Below are positions 1-9,695 of a stretch of 64,000 nucleotides of DNA, piece by piece. The position numbers and the translations under genes are program-made. Below the pieces are notes generated by a model. That model was not told the origin of the DNA. It worked only from the letters and a program-made list of their open reading frames with translations, and did not search any database. This DNA comes from Pseudorhizobium xiangyangii (GTDB taxonomy: Bacteria; Pseudomonadota; Alphaproteobacteria; Rhizobiales; Rhizobiaceae). The stretch covers positions 172,351-236,350 of the forward strand of contig NZ_JAJAWH010000004.1 of NCBI RefSeq assembly GCF_020531965.1, given 5' to 3'. Numbering within the stretch: the first letter of the stretch is position 1; the number at the start of each line of letters is the position of its first letter.

Positions 1-1
1 G

Positions 2-292
2 CCGCTCTTCCTGCAGGATCTGAAGAACGGTTTTACACGCGAGAGCGTGCATAAGGTGCTGGTGGCGCATTATGCCGGCCAGAAGGTCGTCGAGGTGGTC
101 GGCCTGGAGGAGAGCAAGAACCTCGCCCGGATCGACGCCGAGGAACTTGCCGGCCAGGACACGATGAAGCTCTTCGTCCTGGGCACGCCCGGCGGCGACC
201 ACATCAATCTCGTTGCGGTCCTCGACAACCTCGGCAAGGGAGCCTCCGGCGCCGCCGTGCAGAACATGGACGCCATGCTTTCGGCAGGATGA
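2..292 (+). CDS. argC: N-acetyl-gamma-glutamyl-phosphate reductase, C-terminal part
   Basis: This is the last 96 codons of ArgC, cut by the left window edge; the frame is open from base 2. ArgC is the cytosolic NADP-dependent enzyme that reduces N-acetyl-glutamyl phosphate to the semialdehyde in arginine biosynthesis. The recognisable C-terminal signature is [16 protein letters not shown] followed by a short MDAMLSAG tail, and the preceding [11 protein letters not shown] stretch also fits the family. The GTG at 47 is internal, not a start. The stop overlaps the ATG of the next gene by 4 bases (ATGA), so the two are translationally coupled. Confidence 0.9.
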   Translation, partial: PLFLQDLKNGFTRESVHKVLVAHYAGQKVVEVVGLEESKNLARIDAEELAGQDTMKLFVLGTPGGDHINLVAVLDNLGKGASGAAVQNMDAMLSAG

Positions 293-1131
293 CGACGAAG
301 CTTCCATCACTGCCTACCGTCTGGCAGGTCGAGAGCGCGCGCCAGATTGCTGACACGGTAGTCGGCACCGTCTACGAGGTGACGCGCGCCGGCGGCGAGC
401 GCGACATCGTCAAGGTGTTGAAGCCGAAAGCCCTGGACGACAGCCTTCGCGGCGCTGACTTCCTCGACTGGCGCAATGGCGCCGGGTGTGTGAGGCTCAT
501 CGCACGCTCCGACAATATCCTGCTGATGGAGCATGCGGGGACCCTGACGCTCAGGGACCGGATTGCCTCGCATGGCGACCGGGATGCGACGATGATCGCA
601 GCCGCAGTGCTCAAGGAATATCACGGCGCTTCCGACCAGCGGCCACCCGCAAGCCTGCAGCCGCTCGACCGCTATTTCGAAAGCCTGTTCCGCAAGGCGA
701 AGCAGGATCGCTCCGCCAACGGCAGCAGCATCTACGTCGAAGCCGCGGTGATGGCCCAGGAGCTTCTGGCCAACCAGCCGGACATGAAGCCGCTGCACGG
801 CGACCTGCATCATGAGAACGTCATGCTCAGCCCGCGCGGCTGGATCGTCATCGATCCAGCCGGACTGGTCGGAGACCCGGCGCTCGATGTCGCCAACATG
901 TTCTCCAATCCGATGGACCGTATCGACCTTACCCGAGACGAGGAGCGGATCGTCTGGATGGCGCAGGTGTTTGCCGAGACGCTGAACCGGGATATCCGCA
1001 CGATCCTGCGCTACGCCTTTGCCTATGGCTGCCTGTCGGCAGCATGGCATGACGAGGACGGCAATGATGTCGAACGCGACAACGAACTAGCTGTCGCTGA
1101 AGCCGTCAATGCCGCCCTCGGCAGCACCTAG
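289..1131 (+). CDS. APH(6)-family phosphotransferase (streptomycin/hydroxyurea kinase-like)
   Basis: A 280-residue protein with the kinase-like fold of the aminoglycoside 6-phosphotransferase/hydroxyurea kinase family. The catalytic loop HGDLHHENV (about residues 170-178) and the metal-binding [11 protein letters not shown] segment (about 186-196) are both present, so it should be an active ATP-dependent small-molecule kinase. It starts inside the argC stop codon, and its end overlaps the 3' end of convergent ctaA by 4 bases. Chromosomal members next to housekeeping genes are common in rhizobia; the true substrate cannot be read from sequence, and resistance should not be assumed. Confidence 0.8.
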   Translation: MTTKLPSLPTVWQVESARQIADTVVGTVYEVTRAGGERDIVKVLKPKALDDSLRGADFLDWRNGAGCVRLIARSDNILLMEHAGTLTLRDRIASHGDRDATMIAAAVLKEYHGASDQRPPASLQPLDRYFESLFRKAKQDRSANGSSIYVEAAVMAQELLANQPDMKPLHGDLHHENVMLSPRGWIVIDPAGLVGDPALDVANMFSNPMDRIDLTRDEERIVWMAQVFAETLNRDIRTILRYAFAYGCLSAAWHDEDGNDVERDNELAVAEAVNAALGST

Positions 1132-2228
1132 TTCAGAACCTTGACCGTCACTTCATGCGGGTACTCGCCAACGAAGGCGCGCCAGTGCGCGACGGCAAAG
1201 GCCAGAACGATCAACGCCATGCCCTGATGGGCCAGCGCCGTGTGGAGATGCACCTGCGACAGCAGCGTGGCGATGCCAATACCGGCCTGAACAAGGATGA
1301 GCCCGAGCATCACGACCGAACGGCGGGCGTGCGTCGTACCGGGAGCATCACGCAGCATCGCCACCATGTGCCAGATGGCCAGGAGGAGCAGCGCGTAGGC
1401 ACCCATGCGATGCACGAACTGCACTGTCTTCGGGTTCTCGAAAAGATTGATCCACCACGGCTGCTGGATGAACAGATCGCCGGGGATGATAGCGCCGTCC
1501 ATGAGCGGCCAGGTGTTGTAGGTCAATCCGGCGTCAAGCCCGGCAACCAGCGCGCCGAGGTAGATCTGCACCATGCAGAGAACCGCAACGAGAGCCGCCC
1601 CGGCCTTGGCCCGCCTATTGGGAGATGTGTCGTCGCTGTGCGGCGCAAGTCCACGCATGATCCAGACGCAGGCGGCGAAGATCAGACAGGCGATCGTCAG
1701 GTGGACGGCAAGACGATATTGCGAAACGCTGGTGAGCTTGCTCAGGCCCGAGGATACCATCCACCAGCCGATGAAGCCCTGGAACCCGCCAAGAGCGAGC
1801 AGACCTATCAGCGGCCGGCGAATGCGCGGCTCGATCTTGCCCGCAAGCCAGAAGAAGACCAGAGGCACTGCAAAGATGATGCCGATCCCACGGGCGAGGA
1901 AACGGTGCGCCCATTCCCACCAGAAGATCCCCTTGAACTCGTCCAGCGACATGCCCTTGTTGATCTGCTGGTATTGCGGAATACGCTTGTAGAGGTCGAA
2001 CTCCTCCTGCCACTCGCCTGCGGATAGCGGCGGAATGATCCCGTGGATCGGCTTCCATTCGGTGATGGAAAGACCGGAACCTGTCAGGCGCGTTGCGCCG
2101 CCGACGATCACGAGACAGAAGAGCGTGACGATCACGATGCCGAGCCAGATGCGCACCAGCCTGCGATCGCGCTCACGCTTATGCGTGTGTCCAAGGATTT
2201 CCACTGCTGTTACGTCGGCCGCTGACAT
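1128..2228 (-). CDS. ctaA: Heme A synthase (COX15/CtaA type)
   Basis: A 366-residue polytopic inner-membrane protein that oxidises the heme O methyl group to make heme A for aa3-type cytochrome oxidase. About eight hydrophobic segments are visible. The family marks [19 protein letters not shown] near the N terminus, [12 protein letters not shown] and [10 protein letters not shown] carry the expected heme-liganding histidines; [10 protein letters not shown] supplies another. I chose ATG 2228, with AGGAG five bases upstream, over the GTG at 2234, which would sit directly on that ribosome site. It ends convergently with the APH(6)-like gene. Confidence 0.93.
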   Translation of the reverse strand: MSAADVTAVEILGHTHKRERDRRLVRIWLGIVIVTLFCLVIVGGATRLTGSGLSITEWKPIHGIIPPLSAGEWQEEFDLYKRIPQYQQINKGMSLDEFKGIFWWEWAHRFLARGIGIIFAVPLVFFWLAGKIEPRIRRPLIGLLALGGFQGFIGWWMVSSGLSKLTSVSQYRLAVHLTIACLIFAACVWIMRGLAPHSDDTSPNRRAKAGAALVAVLCMVQIYLGALVAGLDAGLTYNTWPLMDGAIIPGDLFIQQPWWINLFENPKTVQFVHRMGAYALLLLAIWHMVAMLRDAPGTTHARRSVVMLGLILVQAGIGIATLLSQVHLHTALAHQGMALIVLAFAVAHWRAFVGEYPHEVTVKVLN

Positions 2229-2376
2229 CGTCACTCCTGGGGGATTGGCGGTGGCAAGTCAAAATGCCCCGGTTTCTGGCGTTGATTTGCCCCATGGACC
2301 CGTGCAAAACAAGCCCCGGCGCTTTGCGGCATGCAGTCGCGGCCATTTTACGCGCCAGAACGCCAGGAGAATACAG

Positions 2377-2592
2377 ATGCCGCAACGCCTGCGGAGCTTC
2401 ATTGGAACAATCCTGATCATCTGCCTGGTGATCGTCTACGCGCTGCTTGCGACCACGATCGCCACCCTGACGCTTGCGACCTACCCTTGGTGGGTCCACC
2501 TGCTCTACTTCCTGTTCTCGGGCCTCGTCTGGATCCTGCCCGCCATGCTGATCATCAAGTGGATGGCAGGGCCGGTTCGCAAGAAGAACTGA
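2377..2592 (+). CDS. DUF2842 small membrane protein
   Basis: A 71-residue protein with two hydrophobic helices (about residues 8-34 and 38-62) and a basic KWMAGPVRKKN tail. It resembles the DUF2842 family of alphaproteobacteria, whose function is unknown. The open frame extends upstream to 2035, but ATG 2377 is preceded by AGGAGA with suitable spacing and gives the normal family length. It lies alone between ctaA (divergent) and the acetyltransferase gene. Confidence 0.75.
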   Translation: MPQRLRSFIGTILIICLVIVYALLATTIATLTLATYPWWVHLLYFLFSGLVWILPAMLIIKWMAGPVRKKN

Positions 2593-2679
2593 CAGCTCCG
2601 TTCCAGCGCGCTTAACCATAACACGATGGTGAGGAACGTTCGGGACCTCCTGTAAACTCAAAATTGGCAGGTCTGCCCT

Positions 2680-3927
2680 ATGTTGCCCGTTGCAGCCCGG
2701 GACAGACTCCATATGCCAATTTCAAACGCCCAGTATGTGACGTCCGCCGACAAGGCCGCACCGACGCCTGCGGCGGAGCCCCTCTTCGCTTTCGCCGATC
2801 TGCGCCTGGACGTCGTGGATGATCCGTCCGAACTGGAAGCCGAATGGCGTTTGCTCGCCGCGCTGCCGCGCAATTCTCTGCATCAGGACTTCGACTGGTG
2901 CATGGCGTGGTGGTCCACCCACCGCCGGGCGCCGCTTATAGTCCGGGGCCGGATGCACGATCGTACAGTCCTCATCCTGCCGCTTGAGCAAGCGATCCAA
3001 CTCACCTTGCGGATAGCGACCGTGCCCGGCGGCCGCTTCAACAACCTCAACAGCGGTTTGTTCAGCGCCGACTTTCCTGATCCTTCGCCGGAGGAACTCC
3101 GGCTAATCGTCGAATCCCTAAGCAAAATCCTGTCCCGAAGTGCCGACCTCCTGCTGGTCGACACGCTCGCTCGGACATGGGGCGGCTTTACGCATCCATT
3201 CGGCCGGCTCGCAACCGCCGAACATCCGACCCGGACCTTCCAGCTTCCCCTGCTGCGCGATACGGAGCAGACGATCCGCCAGCTGAACGCCAAGACCCGG
3301 AATCGGAGATACCGGATCCAGTGTCGCCGGCTGAACGCGGTCGGCGGCTTCGATCACATATGCCCAGGGTCTGCCGACGAACAGCATGCGCTTCTCGATC
3401 TCTTCTTTCAGCAGAAGGCGCAACGGTTCGCCGCCTTCGGTCTGCCGGATGTATTCCAGCCAGCCAGCGTGCGTGCATTTCTGCACGCCCTCATCGACCG
3501 GTCGCGGGACGGACCAGACCGCATCCTCACCATGCACGCGATCCGACTGCGAGAAGAAAAGGACGGGCGCATTGCCGCCATCGCGGCGCTGTCGCGCAAG
3601 GGCGGCCATGTCCTTTGTCAGTTCAGTTCAATTGACGAAGGGCTTCATCCGGAGGCAAGTCCCGGCGACCTGCTGTTCCGCCTGATGATCGAGCAGGCCA
3701 TAGAAGAGGGCGCGACCGTCTTCGATTTCGGCCTGGGCGACCAACCCTACAAGCGCAGCTGGTGTACGCAGGAGACGGTCCTGCACGACATCCTCCTGCC
3801 GCTAACGCGGCGCGGCCGGCTTGCCTATCCCGTGCTCGCCGCGCTCCCTCGCGTGAAAGCCGCGGTCAAGAAGAACGCGGTCCTCTATTCACTGATGCAG
3901 AAGCTTCGGACCGCCGTCAGCCGCTAG
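2680..3927 (+). CDS. GNAT-type acetyltransferase, CelD/BcsL family
   Basis: A 415-residue cytosolic protein of the FemAB-like/CelD (Acetyltransf_6) family, often encoded with cellulose or exopolysaccharide genes. Typical features are the N-terminal WRLLAALPRNSLHQDFDWCMAWW region, the central NRRYRIQCRRLNAVGG stretch, and the C-terminal VFDFGLGDQPYKRSWC motif (about residues 348-363). It points toward the gumC-like gene, whose stop lies 13 bases beyond its own. From context it may acetylate or acylate a sugar precursor of the neighbouring polysaccharide; the substrate is unknown. ATG 2713 is an alternative start. Confidence 0.75.
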   Translation: MLPVAARDRLHMPISNAQYVTSADKAAPTPAAEPLFAFADLRLDVVDDPSELEAEWRLLAALPRNSLHQDFDWCMAWWSTHRRAPLIVRGRMHDRTVLILPLEQAIQLTLRIATVPGGRFNNLNSGLFSADFPDPSPEELRLIVESLSKILSRSADLLLVDTLARTWGGFTHPFGRLATAEHPTRTFQLPLLRDTEQTIRQLNAKTRNRRYRIQCRRLNAVGGFDHICPGSADEQHALLDLFFQQKAQRFAAFGLPDVFQPASVRAFLHALIDRSRDGPDRILTMHAIRLREEKDGRIAAIAALSRKGGHVLCQFSSIDEGLHPEASPGDLLFRLMIEQAIEEGATVFDFGLGDQPYKRSWCTQETVLHDILLPLTRRGRLAYPVLAALPRVKAAVKKNAVLYSLMQKLRTAVSR

Positions 3928-3940
3928 CAATTCCTCAATG

Positions 3941-6154
3941 TTACGCAGCCCGGCTGCGGTCGGAGTTGAGTGCGGCCACGTCTGCGGCCATCACCAGCAG
4001 ATTGTTGTAGCCTTCGAGCTTGAAGCTCTTCACCAGATCGGCAAGCGCCTCGCCGTCAGGATCGCTCACCGAGAAGATGATCTCGGCGTCGCGGCTGCGG
4101 GTCAGGCGCGCCACACCCTCCACATCTGCCGGACCGCATTCCAGGAGAACGAGGTCGTAGGCGTCCGAAAGTGCATCGACGATCATTGTCAGGCGTTCGA
4201 CACCACGCATTGCGGCAACCGCATCGGCGTTTCCGTGCGGAACGATATGAGCTTCGGAAACGCGGTCCTGATGGATCGCCTCGCCAAACGCCGCATCGCC
4301 GCAAAGAAGATCCGTGATACCCGGCAATGGGCCGTCTACCATCAATCGGGTCGGGCATGCCGAACCCGTCATGTCGATGACGATGGCAGATTGCCCGCGA
4401 TCAGCCACTTCTCGCGCCAACAAGACGGTGGCAGTCGATCCCCGGTCGCCCTCGGGCGATATCGCTATGGCAACGGATACGTCATAGCGAAGCAGGTATG
4501 TCGCAACGGTCTCTATGCTGAACGGCTCGTCCGTGGCCAAGGCCGGTGTTGGAGGTGATGCTGGGGCAGGTGTTGGGACTGATGCCATGGTTCGGGTTGA
4601 TGCCTGGACTGCAGCCACGACAGGCGCAGGCTGCAAGAGTTCCGGCTCCTCGCGCACGTCTTCAACATCAGCGTTGAGCCGGTCGAATTCCGCAACCGCA
4701 TCGGCCTGAATCTGGCGTGCGACCGTTTGCGCTTCGATCGGCCGTTCCTCACCCTCGTCAGGGAAGCGCAATGCCCTGCCCGAGAAGAGCTCGCTCATCA
4801 TGATGGCGATCGCACTGAGGATCAGCGACGCGAGCGTCACGACGATGACGATCGGCAGCACCTTGGGGAAGTACGGCTCACGTGGTTCGATGGCGCTTGA
4901 AACGATGCGGGCATCGGCCGGTGCCGAGCCAGGATCCTGCCGGGATGCGGCCTCGCGATAGCGGGCAAGATAGGTTTCGAGAAGCTGCCGTTGTGCGGTC
5001 GCCTCGCGCTCGAGTGCGCGCAGTCCGACCTCGTCTTCGCCAACCCTGGCGGAATCCGCCTTCAACGTGTTCAGCTGCTGGACAAGCTGGCGCTCGCGAA
5101 TACGAGAAACCTCCGCCTCGTTATCCAGGCTTGAGAGTATTTTCCGGGTCTCGCTGCCGATCTGTCGCTGAATGCCCTGAAGCTGCGCCCGAAGCCCCCG
5201 CAGGCGCGGATGGCTTTCCAAAAGCACGGTCGCCTGATCCGAGATCTGCGCCTGAACATTGGCCTCGGTCTCTTTCAGCCGCTGGATGACCTGCGAGCCG
5301 ACGACATCCGCCAGAGTGTCCGATTCCCTGCCAGCCTCGACCGCAGTGCGGACATTTTCCGCCCGCGCTTCCGCATTGGCACGCTCGCCGCGGACGCGAG
5401 CAAGCTCTGTCGAAATATCGTTCAGCTGCTGCGATGCGAAGCTGCTGGTCTCGGTCGTCTGGAACAGGCCGGCATCGGAGCGATAGTCGGCAACTTTCCG
5501 CTCGGCTTCCCGCACGCGTTCCGTCAACGTGGCGATTTCCGGCTCAAGCCATTTTGCCGCGTTTGACTGCGTGTCGAGCTTGGCGCCGCTTTGCAGCGTC
5601 AGATAGACCTCTGCCATCTCGTTGGGGATCGCAGCCGCGAGTTTTGGATCGTGAGAAGAGAACTCGATCGCGATGACGCGGGAGTTCTCGACGGGGAATA
5701 CCCTAAGCTTCTCCCGGAATTCACGGACGACACGTTCCTCCGGTGCCAGGTCCCGGGGGTTTTGCTTGACACCCAGCAGGACCAGAGGATTTGGAAACAG
5801 AGACTGGCTGTCCGGGTCGAACTCGGCGACCTCATATAGACGCAGATCCCGGGCAACCTGCTTTATCAGATCGCTGGACTGCAAAACCTCGGCCTGGCTT
5901 GCAATATTGAGTGCATCCAGGACGGGATCATTGCCCGCTTGCGGCTGCGCTCCCGAGAAACTGGGTGTGCGTGACTCGATCAGCAGCCTCGCCTCCCCCC
6001 TGAAGCTGGGCGTCATCAAGGTCGTTGCAGCGAAGGAGACCCCGGCTGCAAAAACAGCAATGCCGAGCACTCTTCCTCGACGCTGCCAGACCGCCGAGGC
6101 GAGGCGCCCCAGATCGATATCCGCGTCCTGATTGTTGCCCATTACGCCCGACAT
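3941..6154 (-). CDS. GumC-like polysaccharide co-polymerase with degenerate tyrosine-kinase domain
   Basis: A 737-residue Wzz/GumC protein of the inner membrane that would set chain length and link polymerisation to export. In order: a short cytosolic start, TM1 (GIAVFAAGVSFAATTLM, about 30-47), a long periplasmic coiled-coil region (about 190-430), TM2 (VLPIVIVVTLASLILSAIAI), a Pro/Ala linker, and a C-terminal BY-kinase-like domain. That domain has no proper Walker A: the segment reads SPEGDRGSTATVLLAR, without the lysine of GKST, and no tyrosine cluster is present. GGAG precedes ATG 6154; ATG 6142 is possible. It is divergent from the OPX gene. Confidence 0.85.
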   Translation of the reverse strand: MSGVMGNNQDADIDLGRLASAVWQRRGRVLGIAVFAAGVSFAATTLMTPSFRGEARLLIESRTPSFSGAQPQAGNDPVLDALNIASQAEVLQSSDLIKQVARDLRLYEVAEFDPDSQSLFPNPLVLLGVKQNPRDLAPEERVVREFREKLRVFPVENSRVIAIEFSSHDPKLAAAIPNEMAEVYLTLQSGAKLDTQSNAAKWLEPEIATLTERVREAERKVADYRSDAGLFQTTETSSFASQQLNDISTELARVRGERANAEARAENVRTAVEAGRESDTLADVVGSQVIQRLKETEANVQAQISDQATVLLESHPRLRGLRAQLQGIQRQIGSETRKILSSLDNEAEVSRIRERQLVQQLNTLKADSARVGEDEVGLRALEREATAQRQLLETYLARYREAASRQDPGSAPADARIVSSAIEPREPYFPKVLPIVIVVTLASLILSAIAIMMSELFSGRALRFPDEGEERPIEAQTVARQIQADAVAEFDRLNADVEDVREEPELLQPAPVVAAVQASTRTMASVPTPAPASPPTPALATDEPFSIETVATYLLRYDVSVAIAISPEGDRGSTATVLLAREVADRGQSAIVIDMTGSACPTRLMVDGPLPGITDLLCGDAAFGEAIHQDRVSEAHIVPHGNADAVAAMRGVERLTMIVDALSDAYDLVLLECGPADVEGVARLTRSRDAEIIFSVSDPDGEALADLVKSFKLEGYNNLLVMAADVAALNSDRSRAA

Positions 6155-6319
6155 GCCCAAGCTCCAACCTTGCCAATACGCGCGATGGTAAACCCGTATG
6201 GTAACGCGACGGTTAATGGCTGCGATCGGACGACCGGGGGATGCGTGGGCTTTACTCGGTATTAACCCTAATGGTTCGATAACGGGTCTGTCCAATTGCA
6301 CAGCCGGAGCTTGAAGCGA

Positions 6320-6895
6320 ATGCCCTTCGCACGCAGAACATCCCTGATGGCACTCGCCCTCGCGTCTGTGGCGATGGGTCTGACGGCCTGTTCGACATCG
6401 CAGCCCGCACCGAAGTCCTTTCAGGAAGCAACCATTCAACCCTATCGCCTGGACAGCGGCGACCGGCTTCGCGTCACCGTGTTCGAGCAGCCCGGCCTGT
6501 CCAATAGCTATACGGTCGACCAGGCAGGCTACATCGCCTTCCCGCTGATCGGCCAGGTCGCCGCCCGCGGCGAGACCCTTCCCAAGCTTGAAGGTGCGAT
6601 CGCTGCCCGCCTCAAGCAGGGATATCTCCGCGACCCGGATGTGACGATCGAAGTCGATCGCTACCGGCCCGTGTTCGTCATGGGCGAAGTGGGACGGCCT
6701 GGACAATATTCCTACGTTCCCGGCATGACCATCCAAAACGCGGTCGCAATTGCCGGCGGCTTCACCCCGCGCGGCTACCAGCGCGACGCCGACGTAACCC
6801 GGAGGATCAACGGCCAGGCCATCAGCGGGCGGACGCCGGTTTCGAGCCCCGTACTTGCCGGCGATACGATCTATGTCCGCGAGCGGCTGTTCTGA
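6320..6895 (+). CDS. Polysaccharide export lipoprotein, OPX/Wza family
   Basis: A 191-residue outer-membrane polysaccharide export protein. It has a lipoprotein signal peptide with lipobox LTAC (Cys24 counted from ATG 6320), then the Poly_export domain (PYRLDSGDRLRVTVFEQPGLS, VDQAGYIAFPLIGQV) and an SLBB-like domain (FVMGEVGRPGQYSYVPGMT). It is shorter than E. coli Wza and lacks the C-terminal outer-membrane helix, as in many rhizobial OPX proteins. TTG 6296 would add eight residues; ATG 6320 gives the more typical signal peptide. It starts the rightward cluster of four to five genes, 6 bases before the glycosyltransferase gene. Confidence 0.88.
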   Translation: MPFARRTSLMALALASVAMGLTACSTSQPAPKSFQEATIQPYRLDSGDRLRVTVFEQPGLSNSYTVDQAGYIAFPLIGQVAARGETLPKLEGAIAARLKQGYLRDPDVTIEVDRYRPVFVMGEVGRPGQYSYVPGMTIQNAVAIAGGFTPRGYQRDADVTRRINGQAISGRTPVSSPVLAGDTIYVRERLF

Positions 6896-6901
6896 TCGAC
6901 C

Positions 6902-8041
6902 ATGACCGATGCCGCAAAGCTGCGAATCCTGCACTGCTTCAGATCGCCGGTCGGCGGCATCTTTCGCCATGTCCGCGATCTGGTCGAAGAACAGCGGGCG
7001 GCCGGCCACGAGGTAGGCATTCTGTGCGACAGCACGACGGGCGGCGCCCATGAAGACCGGTTGTTCGACAGCATAACACCACTGCTTTCCCTGGGCCTGA
7101 CGCGGATCCCGATGCGTCGCGCCATCACGCCTTCCGATCTCCCAGCCCTTTACAGGAGCTATAAGCATATCAAGAGCTTGCGGCCGGACATCTTGCACGG
7201 ACACGGCGCCAAGGGTGGCGCACTTGCCCGTCTGATCGGCTCAACCTTGCGGGTAAACAAGTTTCGCGTAGCCCGCCTCTATTCGCCGCATGGCGGCAGC
7301 CTGCACTTCGATGCGTCCAGCCTGACCGGCAAGGCGATCCTCCGGCTGGAACGCTTCCAGGAGCGCTTCACCGACGCCCTCGTCTTCGTATGCGACTATG
7401 AGCGACGCACCTACGAAGCGAAGGTTGGGCACTCTCACACCCGCCAGCAGGTCATCCTCAATGGCGTTCGCGACCGGGAATTCGAGCCGGTGCCGGCGGG
7501 TTCCGATGCCGTCGATTTCCTCTATATCGGTATGCTGCGGGACCTGAAGGGACCGGACATCTTCATAGAAGCATTCGCGCAGACAGAACGTCAGTTGGGG
7601 CGCCCCCTGTCCGCGCTCATGATCGGCGACGGGCCGGACCGCGATCGCTACGAAGCCATGATCCTCGAACGCGGCCTCATGCGGCGGATACGGATGCAGG
7701 ACGCCATGCCGGCACGGGAGGCTTTCGCCATGACACGCGCCGTCGTCGTCCCGTCTCGCGCCGAGGCCATGCCATACATCGTCATCGAGGCCCTTGCGGC
7801 CGGCAAGGTCGTCATCGCCTCCCGCGTCGGAGGAATTCCCGAAATCCTGGGCGCCGCGAGCGAGGCTCTCGCCACCCCCGGTGATGCCACCGACCTGTCC
7901 CGGATCATGGCACTGGCTGCCACCGATCCCGACTGGCACGACCGCGTCATGCCCAAGGCCACCGAATTCAGGTCCAGATTTTCGACGTCCGCCATGGCGA
8001 GCAACATGCTCGACCTGTACCGGAACGTGCTCAGCGCCTGA
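6902..8041 (+). CDS. Family 4 glycosyltransferase
   Basis: A 379-residue cytosolic GT-B fold glycosyltransferase that would add a sugar from a nucleotide donor to the lipid-linked repeat unit. The N-terminal domain starts with RILHCFRSPVGGIFRHVRDL. The C-terminal domain has YIGMLRDLKGPDIFIEA and the donor-binding E-x7-E motif in SRAEAMPYIVIEALAAGKVV, followed by ASRVGGIPEI. It is encoded between the OPX and polyprenyl glycosylphosphotransferase genes in the same direction. Donor sugar and linkage cannot be inferred. Confidence 0.87.
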   Translation: MTDAAKLRILHCFRSPVGGIFRHVRDLVEEQRAAGHEVGILCDSTTGGAHEDRLFDSITPLLSLGLTRIPMRRAITPSDLPALYRSYKHIKSLRPDILHGHGAKGGALARLIGSTLRVNKFRVARLYSPHGGSLHFDASSLTGKAILRLERFQERFTDALVFVCDYERRTYEAKVGHSHTRQQVILNGVRDREFEPVPAGSDAVDFLYIGMLRDLKGPDIFIEAFAQTERQLGRPLSALMIGDGPDRDRYEAMILERGLMRRIRMQDAMPAREAFAMTRAVVVPSRAEAMPYIVIEALAAGKVVIASRVGGIPEILGAASEALATPGDATDLSRIMALAATDPDWHDRVMPKATEFRSRFSTSAMASNMLDLYRNVLSA

Positions 8042-8135
8042 TATCGGAACACAAGGCCCTAAAGCGTTTTTTAGCAACTTCCTGCTAGTCCGGGTGACAG
8101 AGCGGCCGGAGGTATGCCGCAGGAGGATCAGTGCG

Positions 8136-9695
8136 CTGAACGAACTGGGCAAAAAGGACCAATTCGACATCGAATCCCTGCGCCGTCAGGCCTCGGGTCA
8201 GATGACGGACGAGTCCGCGCGGGCCACGGAGGCCGAACCGGCCTCCGTACTCAACGCATTCGCACTTCAGATCGCCGAACAGTTTCGCGACGAGAATTAT
8301 TCCCCGTCGATGCTGATCGGCCAGATCCGCCTCCTCGAATTCATGTCATTTCTGGCCATCGGCCTTCTTGCTGCCACGGCGCTGGCTGGAGCCGAAGGGA
8401 CAGGGTTGGGCTGGAACCTCGCCGCCGTGACCGCAGGCGCGATCGTGACCGTGCTGCTGATGCAAGTGGCGGACGCCTATCACATCCCATCGCTGCGTAG
8501 CGCCTCGGTAGCCCGCAGGCAGATACTTGCAGCCGGCGCTGTCGGCTTTCTCGTATCGGCGGGAGGCCTCTATCTGGCGCAAGGTCAGGCCCACTCGATA
8601 ACCGGCTATCTCACCTGGCTTGCCGGCATCGAACTGTTCCTGCTCATCGAGCGCCAGCTGGTGGCATTCGGCATACGCCACTGGGCCCGAAACGGCATCA
8701 TGGAGCGGCGCGCGGTGATCGTCGGAGGCGGCGACCCTGCAAAGCAGCTGGTCCGCGCGCTGGAACAGCAGGCCGATAACGATATCCGCATTTGCGGCAT
8801 CTTCGACGACCGGGGCTCCGCGCGCTCGCCGGCAGTGGTTGCAGGCTATCCGAAGCTTGGCACGTTTGCGGAATTGGTGGAATTTGCCCGCCTGGCCCGT
8901 GTCGACATGCTGATTATCGCGTTGCCGGCAACTGCCGAGGCCCGCATCCTGCAGCTCCTGCGCAAGCTGTGGGTCCTGCCGGTCGATATCCGGCTGGCCG
9001 CACATACGGACCGCCTGCGCTTCCGGCCCCGGTCCTACTCGCACATCGGCAGCGTGCCGATGTTCGACATTTTCGACAAACCGATCCGCGACTGGGATTC
9101 GGTCGCCAAGCGCACGTTCGACATTGCCTTCTGCCTGCTTTCCATCGCTCTCCTCTGGCCGGTGATGATCGGGGCCGCCATTGCAGTGAAGGCCACGTCG
9201 AAAGGACCGGTTCTCTTCGTGCAGAAGCGTCACGGCTTCAACAACGAGGTGATCGACGTTCTGAAGTTCCGCTCGATGTATACCAACCTGTCGGATCCGA
9301 CCGCCAAGAAGGCGGTGACAAAGGGGGATCCTCGGGTCACGCGCGTCGGACGCTTTCTGCGCAAATCGTCGATCGATGAGTTGCCGCAACTCTTCAACGT
9401 CCTGCGGGGCGACCTGTCGCTCGTCGGGCCACGGCCGCACGCGGTCCACGCCCAAACCGGTGATCGCCGCTATGTGGATGTCGTGGAGAGCTACTTCGCC
9501 CGTCACCGGGTCAAGCCGGGTGTTACCGGCTGGGCGCAGATCAACGGCCTGCGCGGCGAACTGGACAGCGACGAAAAGATCCGCATGCGCACGGCCTACG
9601 ATCTCCAGTATATCGAGAACTGGTCGCTGCTTTTCGACCTGAAGATCCTGTTCCTGACCCCGATCCGGTTGCTCAACGTGGAAAACGCATATTGA
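8136..9695 (+). CDS. Polyprenyl glycosylphosphotransferase (undecaprenyl-phosphate hexose-1-P transferase)
   Basis: About 519 residues, the initiating enzyme that moves a hexose-1-phosphate onto undecaprenyl phosphate. Four N-terminal TM helices and a CoA-binding-like domain ([18 protein letters not shown]) precede one more TM helix and the bacterial sugar transferase domain ([30 protein letters not shown] plus PRP). The start is unusual: a perfect AGGAGG at 8121-8126 lies nine bases before an in-frame CTG (8136) that opens [18 protein letters not shown]. No ATG is in frame until 8202; GTG 8094 is the other choice. The stop overlaps the ligase gene start by 4 bases. Confidence 0.87.
   Translation: MNELGKKDQFDIESLRRQASGQMTDESARATEAEPASVLNAFALQIAEQFRDENYSPSMLIGQIRLLEFMSFLAIGLLAATALAGAEGTGLGWNLAAVTAGAIVTVLLMQVADAYHIPSLRSASVARRQILAAGAVGFLVSAGGLYLAQGQAHSITGYLTWLAGIELFLLIERQLVAFGIRHWARNGIMERRAVIVGGGDPAKQLVRALEQQADNDIRICGIFDDRGSARSPAVVAGYPKLGTFAELVEFARLARVDMLIIALPATAEARILQLLRKLWVLPVDIRLAAHTDRLRFRPRSYSHIGSVPMFDIFDKPIRDWDSVAKRTFDIAFCLLSIALLWPVMIGAAIAVKATSKGPVLFVQKRHGFNNEVIDVLKFRSMYTNLSDPTAKKAVTKGDPRVTRVGRFLRKSSIDELPQLFNVLRGDLSLVGPRPHAVHAQTGDRRYVDVVESYFARHRVKPGVTGWAQINGLRGELDSDEKIRMRTAYDLQYIENWSLLFDLKILFLTPIRLLNVENAY

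Noticed and set aside
289-1131. Calling the APH(6)-like gene an acquired streptomycin resistance gene
   Set aside because: It is coupled to argC, has host-like composition and no mobile element beside it; the family includes many chromosomal kinases of unknown substrate.
6155-7204. Long upstream extension of the GumC-like reading frame on the minus strand
   Set aside because: It runs antisense through the OPX and glycosyltransferase genes, which have clear domains; its product there has no family pattern. The ribosome site at 6154 fixes the real start.
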